Positions 29,385-37,938 of a DNA stretch of 64,000 bases are shown one piece after another. Source of the stretch: Rhodococcus sp. OK302 (lineage in GTDB: Bacteria; Actinomycetota; Actinomycetes; Mycobacteriales; Mycobacteriaceae). The position numbers were made by a program, and so were the translations under genes. The stretch spans positions 3,136,501 to 3,200,500 of the forward strand of contig NZ_NPJZ01000001.1 in assembly GCF_002245895.1 (NCBI RefSeq), read 5' to 3'. The notes under the pieces are model-generated. The model searched no databases. It had not been told where the DNA came from and was given only the letters and a program-made list of their open reading frames with translations. How positions within the stretch are numbered: position 1 is the first letter of the stretch; every line of letters begins with the position of its first letter.

Positions 29385-29963
29385 TTAGGGCACCGCGATC
29401 GGCGCCGGGTCCAGAGGTTGTTGCGGCAGCGTCGCGGAGATGGTGTCCGAGAACTCCTGGATCGGCGTCGGGCCGTTTCCGTCGGGAACGGTGATTCCGA
29501 TGTACTCACCGCGGTCCACCGCAAACCAGGTGCTGGCGGCCAAACCGATGTCGGTTCCCGAGACCTGGAACCACTGGACACCGTTCACAACCTGCAGTGC
29601 TGCGGCCTGATCGAACTCGGCCGGTCGGTCGAGTCCGCAGCGCAGGACGATCGGTTCGCTCTCGCTGCGCTGCCAGGCTGCGGCACCGGCAGGGGATGGT
29701 TCTACGAGTTCGGCGCGTTCGAAGTCGCCGATGGTCTCGGGGAGTGCCCCGAGAAGTGATACGCAGGCAGCCGAATCTGCAGTGGGGGCCGGAACCGGGC
29801 CCAAGGCCACGGGTTCGAGTTCGGGATTCTTACCGGCGACGACGGCAGCAATCACCAAACCGATGATCAATGCCACCGGAAGCGCGGTAGCGGTGGCGAT
29901 CAATGCCGGGCTACGACGTTCGACTTCTTCGGCATTCTCTTCGGGGGACGTGTTTTCAGACAT
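29385..29963 (-). CDS. DUF3515 membrane-anchored protein
   Basis: A 192-residue protein: acidic cytosolic start, one transmembrane segment at about residues 20-44 (ALIATATALPVALIIGLVIA), then an external domain with two cysteines (SAACVSLLGALPETIGDFER, VLRCGLDRPAEF) and the conserved WFQVSGTDIGLAASTWFAVD region. This fits DUF3515 (Rv2980 in M. tuberculosis) and has the same neighbours, ddl and thiL. Function unknown; the position next to ddl hints at the envelope. ATG 29963 is the start. Confidence 0.87.
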   Translation of the reverse strand: MSENTSPEENAEEVERRSPALIATATALPVALIIGLVIAAVVAGKNPELEPVALGPVPAPTADSAACVSLLGALPETIGDFERAELVEPSPAGAAAWQRSESEPIVLRCGLDRPAEFDQAAALQVVNGVQWFQVSGTDIGLAASTWFAVDRGEYIGITVPDGNGPTPIQEFSDTISATLPQQPLDPAPIAVP

Positions 29964-30055
29964 GCTCAGTTCTTCGCTCGGTTCCAGGTTCGGATAGGTT
30001 TAAGCCACAGCTTTGAAGGTACCGCAGGCCGTTTTCATCGGAACTGCGCCGGCAC

Positions 30056-31060
30056 TTGGGAGAGCCCATCTCGTCATCAGGATCGACCCCGAGCGAACAC
30101 GCACGAACAGTGGCCGACGTGGGGGAGTTCGGTGTCATCGCACGCTCACTCGAGGGCCGAATTCAGCCGCTCACGACGGAGCTGGGTCCGGGTGACGATG
30201 CGGCGATCGTCACTGCTGCCGACGGTCGCGTCGTCATCTCTTCGGACATGCTGGTCGAGGGCAGGCATTTTCGGCTGGATTGGTCCTCGCCTCGAGACGT
30301 CGGGCGTAAAGCGGTGGCGCAGAATGCTGCCGACGTTGTCTCGATGGGGGCTCGGGCAACGGCGTTCACGGTATCCATCGGCTGTCCACCGTCGACTCCG
30401 ATCGACATCGTGGACGGGATCTCTGCCGGAATCTGGGACGCTGCAACAGATCTGGGCGCCGGGGTTGTCGGTGGTGACCTGGTTCAGTCGCAGGAAATTG
30501 TGGTGTCGGTGACAGTTCTCGGGGATCTGGGGGGAGGCCAGGCCGTAACTCGCTCGGGAGCGCAGGTCGGTGATCGTGTCGCCGTTTCCGGTCTGTTCGG
30601 TTGTTCTGCAGCGGGATTGGCGCTTCTCCTGGCCGAGCGTCGAACCTTTCCGGATCTGTTGGCGAGGCACCGGGTTCCGCAACCGCCCTACCAATCTGCT
30701 TGGGCTGCAGCCGGCACGGCCCATGCCATGACGGACATCTCGGACGGACTGATCGCTGATCTTCGTCACCTGGCGACTGCGTCCGGCGTACAGGTCCGAA
30801 TCGATTCGAGTTCCGTCCCAACGTCTCCGGAAGTGGCCGACGCGGCAGCGACATTGAATGTCGATCCGCTGGAATGGATTCTGTCCGGTGGTGAAGATCA
30901 CGGATTTGCAGCCACGTTTGCGCCCGACTGTGAACTGGCGACTGGTTGGACTGTGATCGGGGACGTCGTGGCCGGTTCCGGTGTTGTGGTGGACGGCGCC
31001 CTTCGGCCCTCGGGCGGCGGCTGGAACAGCTTTTCTGCCACCGGCGCCCCCTCGGTATAG
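30056..31060 (+). CDS. thiL: Thiamine-monophosphate kinase
   Basis: Phosphorylates thiamine monophosphate to the active cofactor thiamine diphosphate, which IlvB in this window requires. The 334 residues show LGPGDDAAIV near residue 43, DMLVEGRHFRLDW, GGDLVQSQEIVVSVT, MTDISDGLIADLRHLA near 225 and SGGEDHGFAATF near 280, all ThiL/PurM-fold motifs. The start is uncertain: TTG 30056 matches the family length, while a GTG at 30110 is closer to the conserved GEFGVIARS. No TPP riboswitch is seen upstream. Confidence 0.94.
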   Translation: MGEPISSSGSTPSEHARTVADVGEFGVIARSLEGRIQPLTTELGPGDDAAIVTAADGRVVISSDMLVEGRHFRLDWSSPRDVGRKAVAQNAADVVSMGARATAFTVSIGCPPSTPIDIVDGISAGIWDAATDLGAGVVGGDLVQSQEIVVSVTVLGDLGGGQAVTRSGAQVGDRVAVSGLFGCSAAGLALLLAERRTFPDLLARHRVPQPPYQSAWAAAGTAHAMTDISDGLIADLRHLATASGVQVRIDSSSVPTSPEVADAAATLNVDPLEWILSGGEDHGFAATFAPDCELATGWTVIGDVVAGSGVVVDGALRPSGGGWNSFSATGAPSV

Positions 31061-31069
31061 GTTCTCTTC

Positions 31070-31591
31070 ATGGCTGTTTATGCACTAGGAGACAAAGTTC
31101 CGGACATTCACCCGGAGGCATACGTGCACCCGGATGCGGTGGTCATCGGGAACGTGAAACTTGCGGCGGGTACATCGATCTGGCCGCAGGCTGTTTTGCG
31201 CGGCGACTACGGAACAATTTCCGTCGGTGCCGGATCGAACATTCAGGACGGCACTGTGATTCACTGCACTGCCACTGACCCCACGATCATCGGGGCGGGA
31301 TGTGTTGTGGGCCATAACGCCCACATCGAAGGCTCCGTCATCGGTGATGGTTGTCTGATCGCATCGGGATCGATCGTCCTCAACCGATCAGTGATCGGAG
31401 CGGGTTCGATAGTCGGGGCCGGCGCCGTGATCGCGCGAGGCTTCGAGGTTCCGCCGCGCAGTATGGCTTTGGGCGTACCGGCCAAGATTCGGGAAGGTTA
31501 CGAGGTTCCCTTGGGGCACCTCGAATCCAACGTGGCGATGTACTCCGCCAATGCTGCGCACTATCGAGACGCATTGCGCAGGATCGACTGA
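31070..31591 (+). CDS. Gamma-carbonic-anhydrase-family hexapeptide-repeat protein
   Basis: A 173-residue left-handed beta-helix protein with hexapeptide repeats ([40 protein letters not shown]). Zinc-site histidines are suggested by VIHCTATDP and [10 protein letters not shown]. Members hydrate carbon dioxide or act as acyltransferase-like scaffolds; activity cannot be read off. TATAGG/TAGGTT just before the ATG overlaps the thiL stop codon, and there is no ribosome site, so it may be leaderless or coupled to thiL. Its ATG-adjacent stop overlaps ung (TGATG). Confidence 0.87.
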   Translation: MAVYALGDKVPDIHPEAYVHPDAVVIGNVKLAAGTSIWPQAVLRGDYGTISVGAGSNIQDGTVIHCTATDPTIIGAGCVVGHNAHIEGSVIGDGCLIASGSIVLNRSVIGAGSIVGAGAVIARGFEVPPRSMALGVPAKIREGYEVPLGHLESNVAMYSANAAHYRDALRRID

Positions 31592-32292
31592 TGGTGCCGC
31601 TCACAGACCTTATGGATCCCGGGTGGGCCACTGCGCTCGAACCTGTTTCGGAGCAGATCTCGGCGATGGCCGATTTCTTGGATGGCGAGATCGCCGCCGG
31701 GCGAGAGTATCTGCCGCGACGTGAGAACGTCCTGCGCGCGTTCACAAATCCGTTCGACGACGTCAAAGTGCTGATTGTCGGCCAAGATCCGTATCCGACC
31801 CCCGGTCATGCTGTGGGTCTGAGTTTCTCGGTGGCCCCGGACGTGCAACCCATCCCGCGGAGCCTGACCAATATCTACAAGGAATATCACCAGGATCTAT
31901 CACTGCCGATTCCTGACAACGGAGACTTGACGCCGTGGTCGAATCAGGGTGTGTTGCTTCTCAATCGAGTGCTCACAGTAGCTCCAGGGTTGGCAGCATC
32001 ACATCGGAAGAAGGGGTGGGAGCCGGTGACGGAGCAGGCGATTCGCGCACTTGTGGCCCGGACCACACCGATGGTGGCAATTCTGTGGGGTCGCGACGCG
32101 GCAACTCTGGCACCGCTACTCGGTGATACACCCATCATCGAATCTGCGCACCCGTCACCGCTTTCGGCGTCGCGAGGGTTTTTCGGATCGCGTCCGTTCA
32201 GTCGGGCAAATCAACTGCTGACCGATCGGGGTGCCCAGCCGGTCGACTGGAATCTGGGATCGACCGCAGGCGTGACCGAACCGCTGTGGTGA
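31591..32292 (+). CDS. ung: Uracil-DNA glycosylase (family 1)
   Basis: Removes uracil from DNA at the start of base-excision repair. The 233-residue protein has the catalytic water-activating motif [20 protein letters not shown] near residue 62 and the minor-groove loop [19 protein letters not shown] near 184. The frame is open upstream, overlapping the carbonic anhydrase gene, but the ATG at 31591 overlaps its stop by one base, which is the likely start. Convergent with the enoyl-CoA hydratase gene. Confidence 0.96.
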   Translation: MVPLTDLMDPGWATALEPVSEQISAMADFLDGEIAAGREYLPRRENVLRAFTNPFDDVKVLIVGQDPYPTPGHAVGLSFSVAPDVQPIPRSLTNIYKEYHQDLSLPIPDNGDLTPWSNQGVLLLNRVLTVAPGLAASHRKKGWEPVTEQAIRALVARTTPMVAILWGRDAATLAPLLGDTPIIESAHPSPLSASRGFFGSRPFSRANQLLTDRGAQPVDWNLGSTAGVTEPLW

Positions 32293-32316
32293 GAGGGTTC
32301 GGTCACGCCAATCGGA

Positions 32317-33120
32317 TCAGGCCTGCTTTGCGGCCACAAAATCGGGGCGACGCTTCTCGACAAACGCGTCGACGCCTTCGCGGCCGATAGGACCGTTGGC
32401 GGCACGCGCGATCGAAGCGGCTTCGGCATCGAGTTGCTCGGAGAGCGTGTTGGTGCGTGACGAGCGCAACAGTTCTTTGATGCCGGAGTACGACGAACTC
32501 GGTCCGTGCGCGAGGGTACGGGCGAGGCGGAGGGCTTCTTCTTGTACTTCGTCGTCGCCGACAAGACGCGTCAGGATGCCCAGGCGTACCGCTTCGTCGC
32601 CGCCGAGGACGGAATCGTTGAGCAGGATCTCGCGGGCGCGTGCTGCACCGACGATGCGGGGGAGCGTCCAGGACATTCCGCCGTCCGGGGTGAACCCGAT
32701 CGAGGGGTACGCCGGGCGAAGTTTGGTGCTGGTGCCACCGATGGCGACATCGGCGAGGCAGACCAGACTCATACCGGCGCCCGCTGCCCAGCCGTGAACT
32801 CCGGCAACAACCGGAGCTGGTGCGGCGTCCAGCGCACGTACGAAGGTGTGGAATGTCCGGGCAACCTGGCCGACGTATTCGCCGCGATCCGGCGCCGACG
32901 CGAAGGCTCGAACGTTGCCGCCGGCGCAGAAGTTGGCGCCTTCGCCGACCAGGAGAATGCTGCCGACGTCGTTGCCGAGAGTTTCCAGAGCTCGAGCGCC
33001 CTGTTCCATGCCCTCGCCGTCGAGTGAGGTGCCGTTGGCGGCGGTGGAAATGGTGATGCGGAGAACGCCCTCGTCGAGCGTCACTTTGCTGAGGTCATCG
33101 ATGGAAGTCACCTCAAGCAC
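32317..33120 (-). CDS. Enoyl-CoA hydratase/isomerase family protein
   Basis: A 267-residue crotonase-fold protein. The oxyanion-hole segments GEGANFCAGGNVRAFASAPD near residue 60 and HGWAAGAGMSLVCLADVAIG near 110 are present, as is the GFTPDGGMSWTLPRIVG region where one catalytic acid is often found. Crotonases hydrate or isomerise acyl-CoA esters in fatty-acid breakdown; the exact substrate is not readable. Starts at a GTG (33120) with no clear ribosome site. It interrupts the thiL-ung-rpmB order I recall from mycobacteria. Confidence 0.88.
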   Translation of the reverse strand: MLEVTSIDDLSKVTLDEGVLRITISTAANGTSLDGEGMEQGARALETLGNDVGSILLVGEGANFCAGGNVRAFASAPDRGEYVGQVARTFHTFVRALDAAPAPVVAGVHGWAAGAGMSLVCLADVAIGGTSTKLRPAYPSIGFTPDGGMSWTLPRIVGAARAREILLNDSVLGGDEAVRLGILTRLVGDDEVQEEALRLARTLAHGPSSSYSGIKELLRSSRTNTLSEQLDAEAASIARAANGPIGREGVDAFVEKRRPDFVAAKQA

Positions 33121-33182
33121 ATTACGGGTGCTGTGCGCGCCTACTCACAGGGGTATCGCCGGGTGAAGCAACCTGCAGAAAC

Positions 33183-33221
33183 AGCTCTGCCCCCGACACT
33201 GGAAGTGTCGGGGGCAGAGCT
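33183..33221 (-). terminator. Terminator after rpmB
   Basis: AGCTCTGCCCCCGACACT and its reverse complement form an 18-bp perfect stem around GGA. It lies between rpmB and the next minus-strand gene. T-richness on the minus side is modest. Confidence 0.8.
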
Positions 33222-33243
33222 TGCAATTATTGTGCTCGGGCAA

Positions 33244-33435
33244 TCAGCCCCGAGCGACCTTGCCTGCCTTCAGGCAGGAGGTGCACACGTTGACCTTACG
33301 GGTGTTACCCGGGGCAACCTCGGTACGAACAGACTGAATGTTCGGGTTCCAGCGACGATTGGTTCGCCGGTGCGAGTGCGAGACCGACTTACCGAAGCCG
33401 GGCCCCTTGGCGCATACGTCGCAGACGGCAGCCAT
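33244..33435 (-). CDS. rpmB: Ribosomal protein L28, zinc-ribbon form
   Basis: A 63-residue large-subunit protein: [20 protein letters not shown], then [17 protein letters not shown] and [13 protein letters not shown]. The two CxxC pairs (residues 5-8 and about 52-55) mark it as the C-plus, zinc-binding version, the form expected when zinc is available. The frame runs far upstream, but the ATG at 33435 has AAGGAG 9 bases before it and gives the family start. Its own promoter region is the 354-base gap upstream. Confidence 0.96.
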   Translation of the reverse strand: MAAVCDVCAKGPGFGKSVSHSHRRTNRRWNPNIQSVRTEVAPGNTRKVNVCTSCLKAGKVARG

Positions 33436-33789
33436 AGTCGCGAACTCCTTGTTAGAAATGAATATTGAAGTGGTTACCCTACAGTGCAGGGCGGCCGGAA
33501 TAACAATTCGAATATACGCTGTCGATGACTGCGATACCGAATCGGTCTTACGTCGCTCATTGTGTAGCTCATTGTGTAGTCGAACGTTGCAACAGTGAAC
33601 ACTGTTGTAGACAATGTGCCAAAAGCGCACGGTTTGCAGCAGTGTTTGGTGTAGCCCGTTCGAGGCAACCGTGTAACAGTAACTGTTGACCGGTGGATTG
33701 ACCAAACCGGCTGCCGTGACGCCGTCTGCGGTGCCCGCCGGACTACCCTCGACGGCATTCGTCTGGTCTGTACCGAGGGGAGCTGTTCA
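33436..33789. other. Divergent intergenic region with direct and inverted repeats
   Basis: Holds the rpmB promoter (minus strand TTGTTA at 33506-33501 and TAGGGT at 33481-33476 are possible, 19-base spacer) and that of the DAK2 gene. It also has a tandem duplication of GCTCATTGTGTA (33555-33566 and 33567-33578) and an inverted repeat CAACAGTG-AA-CACTGTTG at 33590-33607. No gene is evident. Confidence 0.55.
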
Positions 33790-35490
33790 GTGGGGGAAGT
33801 GCAGCGGCTGAGCACCGGTGGGACTGCGGGCGAGAGTGCGGACGGCCTCTTGTTGCGCCGGTGGGCGCGGCGCTCGGTCGATTGCCTGGAGACGCGGCGC
33901 GGAGAGATCAACAGCCTCAACGTCTTTCCCATCCCTGATTCCGATACCGGTACAAACCTTCTGTTCACCATGCGTGCTGCGCTCGACTCGGCTGAAGCGT
34001 TGGACGGTGACGTCACCAGTGCCGGTCGTATTGCCAACGCGCTTGCCCGGGGAGCGGTGTCGGGGGCGCGCGGCAACTCCGGCGTCATCTTGTCGCAGGT
34101 GATGCGTGGGATCGCGGAGACGGTGCGGGGCGACCGCATCGACGGCCACGACCTCGCAGTCTCCCTTCAGACGGCAACCACCCTGGCAACTCGGGCAGTC
34201 ACGGATCTGGTCGAAGGCACCATCGTGACGGTTCTCCGGGCTTCGGGTGAAGCCGCCGCGGCGTGCGTCGGTGCGGACCTCGGTTCGGTGGCGCTCGTTG
34301 CGGCGGATGCGGCGGCGCAGGCGCTGATCAAAACACCGGATCAGCTGGAGGTCCTGGCGTCGGCGGGTGTCGTCGATGCCGGCGGGCTCGGGCTGGTGGT
34401 GATTCTGGACGCTCTGGTCGAATCCGTGACCGGACGTGCTCTCGATCGGACGGACCTCGGCGACCTCGGACCCAGCCCCGGGCTCATCGCCGATATCAGC
34501 AGGCTGGACCACGATTGGGCCAGGAAATCCGGCCCGGTCGAGTGTGGTGACGATTCGGCTCAGGACTTCGAAGTGATGTATCTCGTCGACGATTCGGACG
34601 ACGATCGGATGGCAGCTCTGCGCACCAGGTTGGCGGTGATGGGCGATTCCATCGTGATCGTGAGTGACGGTTTCGGAGGTTGGTCGGTTCACGTGCACTG
34701 CTGTGATGCGGGTGCTGCGGTCGAGGCAGGCCTCGAAGCCGGACGAGTTCACGGGATTCGAATCAGCAGTTTTCTCGTGGACGAACGTGATCAGTTGGTG
34801 GCGCGTCGTGAGACGAAGTTCAGCGGTTACGACGCGCGTGGAGTGCTGGCCGTAGTCGCGGGCGACGGCGCGGCAGCGTTGTTCGAGAGCGAAGGCGCCT
34901 CGGTACTGCGGTGTGACGACGCCCCGGTGACCCGCGCTCAGTTGCTGGGCCGCATCCGGACGATGGACCGCAGCGAAGTGCTCGTACTACCGAACGGTGC
35001 GTTGAGTGCGCAGGAGTTGGTCGCGGTGAGTGCCGCCGCTCGTGACCCTCTTCACCAGGTGCTCCTGCTGTCGACGTCGTCGATGGTCCAGGGATTGGCT
35101 GCGCTCGCAGTGCACGACGGCAGTCGCAATGTCGCCGACGACGGATTCACCATGTCGGAATCGGCGGCGGCCACCCGCTGGGGCTCGCTGCGGATCGCAG
35201 TGGAACGGTCGTTGACCTACGTGGGCACGTGCGACCCGGGAGACGCCATCGGTTTGATGGGCCACGAGGTGGTGGTTATCGGACCCGACGTGGTGGCGTC
35301 GGCGTCACGATTGATCGATTTGGCCTTGGGGTCCGGCGGAGAATTAGTGACGCTTCTCATGGGCGCCGACGCGACGGACGGTTTGGCGGGGCAGTTGCAG
35401 GGGCACGTCGAGGCCACGTATCCCGGCGTTGACGTGCTTGTTTATCAGGGTGATCAGCCCGGAGACCTGTTCCAACTCGGCGTCGAGTGA
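33790..35490 (+). CDS. DAK2-domain protein (FakA/YloV-like)
   Basis: A 566-residue protein whose N-terminal 200 residues are a DAK2 nucleotide-binding domain with NVFPIPDSDTGTNLLFTMRA near residue 44 and RGAVSGARGNSGVILSQVMR near 90. The rest is the FakA-type extension (SGYDARGVLAVVAGDGAAAL, VLPNGALSAQELVAVSAAA). In Firmicutes this family is the kinase half of fatty-acid kinase, working with a DegV-type FakB; no FakB is nearby. The order DAK2-recG is the same as Rv2974c-recG. GTG 33790 has GAGGGGAG some 15 bases upstream. recG begins 65 bases after its stop. Confidence 0.86.
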   Translation: MGEVQRLSTGGTAGESADGLLLRRWARRSVDCLETRRGEINSLNVFPIPDSDTGTNLLFTMRAALDSAEALDGDVTSAGRIANALARGAVSGARGNSGVILSQVMRGIAETVRGDRIDGHDLAVSLQTATTLATRAVTDLVEGTIVTVLRASGEAAAACVGADLGSVALVAADAAAQALIKTPDQLEVLASAGVVDAGGLGLVVILDALVESVTGRALDRTDLGDLGPSPGLIADISRLDHDWARKSGPVECGDDSAQDFEVMYLVDDSDDDRMAALRTRLAVMGDSIVIVSDGFGGWSVHVHCCDAGAAVEAGLEAGRVHGIRISSFLVDERDQLVARRETKFSGYDARGVLAVVAGDGAAALFESEGASVLRCDDAPVTRAQLLGRIRTMDRSEVLVLPNGALSAQELVAVSAAARDPLHQVLLLSTSSMVQGLAALAVHDGSRNVADDGFTMSESAAATRWGSLRIAVERSLTYVGTCDPGDAIGLMGHEVVVIGPDVVASASRLIDLALGSGGELVTLLMGADATDGLAGQLQGHVEATYPGVDVLVYQGDQPGDLFQLGVE

Positions 35491-35555
35491 TTTTCTCTGT
35501 CGGTGGCAACTGGTAGATGAAGACCTGTGTTTATCGACAACCTGCGGAGGAATTG

Positions 35556-37817
35556 ATGGCGACGCTTGCCGACGGGCTCGATCAGCTGCTCGGAAAGAAG
35601 ACTGCGGACGCACTGGCCGAGGCCTTCGAGATCCGCACGGTCGAGGACTTGCTGCGCCACTATCCACATCGCTACGCGTCGGCAGGCAAGGGCCTGGCCG
35701 ACAAGGAACCGCCGGAAGGTGAGCACCTCACGATCATCGCGCGGGTGGCGTCCGCGACGGTAGTGAACATGAAGAACCGGACCGGGCAGATGCTCAAGGT
35801 CTCGCTCACGACGGATACGCAGACGGTGGACGTCACCTTCTTCAACCCGTACAAGGTGAAACATGCCATCAAGCCGGGTGTGCGAGCGATGTTCTCGGGC
35901 ACGGTCAAGTATTTCCGAAATAGTTGGAGCCTGACGCATCCCAGCTATCTGATTCTTCCGGAACCTCGTGCGGGGGAAGAAGATTCGGTTGTCCCGCTGA
36001 AGTCGGTCAAGGGTGCCGGCGACCTTGCGGGCCTGGCCCGGGCAAGTTCGGGTCCGGGTGCCGAACTCGACTATTCGATCTTCGAACGTGATTTCATCCC
36101 GCTGTATCCGGCAACCCGCGAGGTCGAGAGTTGGACGATCATGCGGTGCGTCCGGCAGATCCTCGATCAACTCGATCCGATTCCGGAACCACTGCCCTCC
36201 GACACTCTTGCCGAACACAAGTTCGTCGGTTTGGACGAGGCGCTGCGGACGGTGCATCTGCCGGATACCAAGGAAGACATCGAACGTGCGCGGGAGCGCC
36301 TGCGATTCGACGAAGCACTGTCGTTGCAGTTGGTTCTCGCGATGCGCCGACACGACAATTCCGAGCGGGTGGCACCGGCGTGTACGCCTGTCGCCGGCGG
36401 TATCGCCGAACAATTCGAGGAGATGCTTCCGTTTACTCTGACGGAGGGGCAGCAAGCGGTCGCGGCGGAAATCTCGGCAGACCTTGCCCGGACGCAGCCG
36501 ATGAGCAGACTCCTGCAAGGCGAGGTGGGCTCCGGCAAGACAATCGTCGCGCTACGCGCAATGCTCCAGGCCGTCGACGCGGGGTATCAGTGTGCGCTGC
36601 TCGCGCCGACGGAGGTGCTGGCCAACCAGCACGCGCGGTCCCTGCGCGCAATGATGGGGCCGCTCGCCACCGGCGGCGAGCTGGGCAGCGCCGAGCACTC
36701 CACCCGCATCGCCCTGCTCACCGGCTCACTTCCGGTCGCGGCCAAACGCGCCGCGCTACTCGACGCCGTGACGGGTGACGCGGGAATCGTGATCGGTACG
36801 CACGCGCTCATTCAGGACAGCGTCGAGTTCTTCAACCTGGGCATGGTTGTCGTCGACGAGCAGCACAGGTTCGGCGTCGAGCAACGCGATCAACTGCGCT
36901 CCCGGGCCCGCGAGGGTCTGAGTCCTCACCTTCTTGTCATGACGGCTACGCCGATCCCACGAACTATCGCGATGACGGTGCTCGGCGACCTCGAGGTGTC
37001 GACGCTGCGCGAACTTCCTCGGGGACGGACACCGATCAAGAGCAGTGTGGTGCCGGCAAAACAGAAACCACAATGGGTGGACCGTGCTTGGGAGCGGATT
37101 CGTGAGGACGTCGCCGACGGACGTCAGGCATACGTCGTGTGCTCGCGGATCGGCGACGGAGAACAAGCGGTGGGCGAAGATCAGTTCACCGAGGAGAAGC
37201 AACCCGAAACCAAGTCTGCGGTGGACGTCTTCGAAGAGTTGTCGAGTGGACCGATGGCCGACCTGCGGGTCGGACTTCTCCACGGACGCCTACCGTCGGA
37301 CGAGAAGGACGTCGTGATGAGCGCGTTCAACGTCGGCGACATCGACGTGCTGGTCTGCACTACCGTCGTCGAGGTCGGTGTGGACGTCCCCAATGCGACG
37401 GTCATGGTGATCGTCGACGCGGAGCGTTTCGGTGTGAGCCAGTTGCATCAGTTGCGTGGTCGAGTCGGGCGCGGAAAGCATCAGGGTTTGTGCATTCTGG
37501 TGACGGGAAGCAGCCCCGGCGGGCCGGCCTACGCACGGCTTTCTGCCGTTGCCGCCACCAACGACGGATTCGAGTTGGCGCAACTCGACCTCGCGACACG
37601 ACGCGAAGGCGACATCCTCGGAGCGGCGCAGTCGGGTACAACGTCGAACCTGCGATTGCTATCGCTGATCGCGCACGGCGACATCCTCGAATCGGCCCGG
37701 GAGTTCGCTTCCGGAATCATCGAGCGCGATCCCACACTCGACGCGCACCCCGCACTCGCGTCGATGGTGACGGCGGCTCTGGACTCCGATCGGATCGAGT
37801 ACCTGGAAAAATCGTGA
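35556..37817 (+). CDS. recG: ATP-dependent DNA helicase RecG
   Basis: Branch-migrating helicase that remodels stalled forks and Holliday junctions. The 753 residues contain the N-terminal wedge/OB region, Walker A in LLQGEVGSGKTIVALRAML near residue 325, DEQHRFGVEQRDQL, VMTATPIPRTIAMTVLGDL and the motif VI QLRGRVGRGKHQGLC near 640. The frame opens at 35517, but ATG 35556 has GGAGG at 35546-35550. It probably shares transcription with the DAK2 gene. Confidence 0.96.
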   Translation: MATLADGLDQLLGKKTADALAEAFEIRTVEDLLRHYPHRYASAGKGLADKEPPEGEHLTIIARVASATVVNMKNRTGQMLKVSLTTDTQTVDVTFFNPYKVKHAIKPGVRAMFSGTVKYFRNSWSLTHPSYLILPEPRAGEEDSVVPLKSVKGAGDLAGLARASSGPGAELDYSIFERDFIPLYPATREVESWTIMRCVRQILDQLDPIPEPLPSDTLAEHKFVGLDEALRTVHLPDTKEDIERARERLRFDEALSLQLVLAMRRHDNSERVAPACTPVAGGIAEQFEEMLPFTLTEGQQAVAAEISADLARTQPMSRLLQGEVGSGKTIVALRAMLQAVDAGYQCALLAPTEVLANQHARSLRAMMGPLATGGELGSAEHSTRIALLTGSLPVAAKRAALLDAVTGDAGIVIGTHALIQDSVEFFNLGMVVVDEQHRFGVEQRDQLRSRAREGLSPHLLVMTATPIPRTIAMTVLGDLEVSTLRELPRGRTPIKSSVVPAKQKPQWVDRAWERIREDVADGRQAYVVCSRIGDGEQAVGEDQFTEEKQPETKSAVDVFEELSSGPMADLRVGLLHGRLPSDEKDVVMSAFNVGDIDVLVCTTVVEVGVDVPNATVMVIVDAERFGVSQLHQLRGRVGRGKHQGLCILVTGSSPGGPAYARLSAVAATNDGFELAQLDLATRREGDILGAAQSGTTSNLRLLSLIAHGDILESAREFASGIIERDPTLDAHPALASMVTAALDSDRIEYLEKS

Positions 37818-37926
37818 CGGGTATGACGCCAAGCTGAAAACGAATAGCAGCAGGACCACAGGGTTTTGTTTCTCGATTCAGTCCGAAATGTGAGATCCCG
37901 CCCGCAGGTGCCAAGTGAAATCAGGG

Positions 37927-37932
37927 TAGTTT
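37927..37932 (+). promoter_or_regulatory. -10 element for leaderless pyc
   Basis: TAGTTT ends 6 bases before the ATG at 37939 and no ribosome site is present. Confidence 0.42.
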
Positions 37933-37938
37933 TCTCCA

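Noticed and set aside
29964..30055. Possible TPP riboswitch ahead of thiL
   Set aside because: The gap is only 92 bases and lacks the conserved CUGAGA and ACCUGA-type elements of the THI box.
33436..33705. Extended N-terminus of the rpmB frame
   Set aside because: L28 starts at MAAVCDVC with a clear AAGGAG; the upstream part has no similarity to ribosomal proteins and covers the promoter region.
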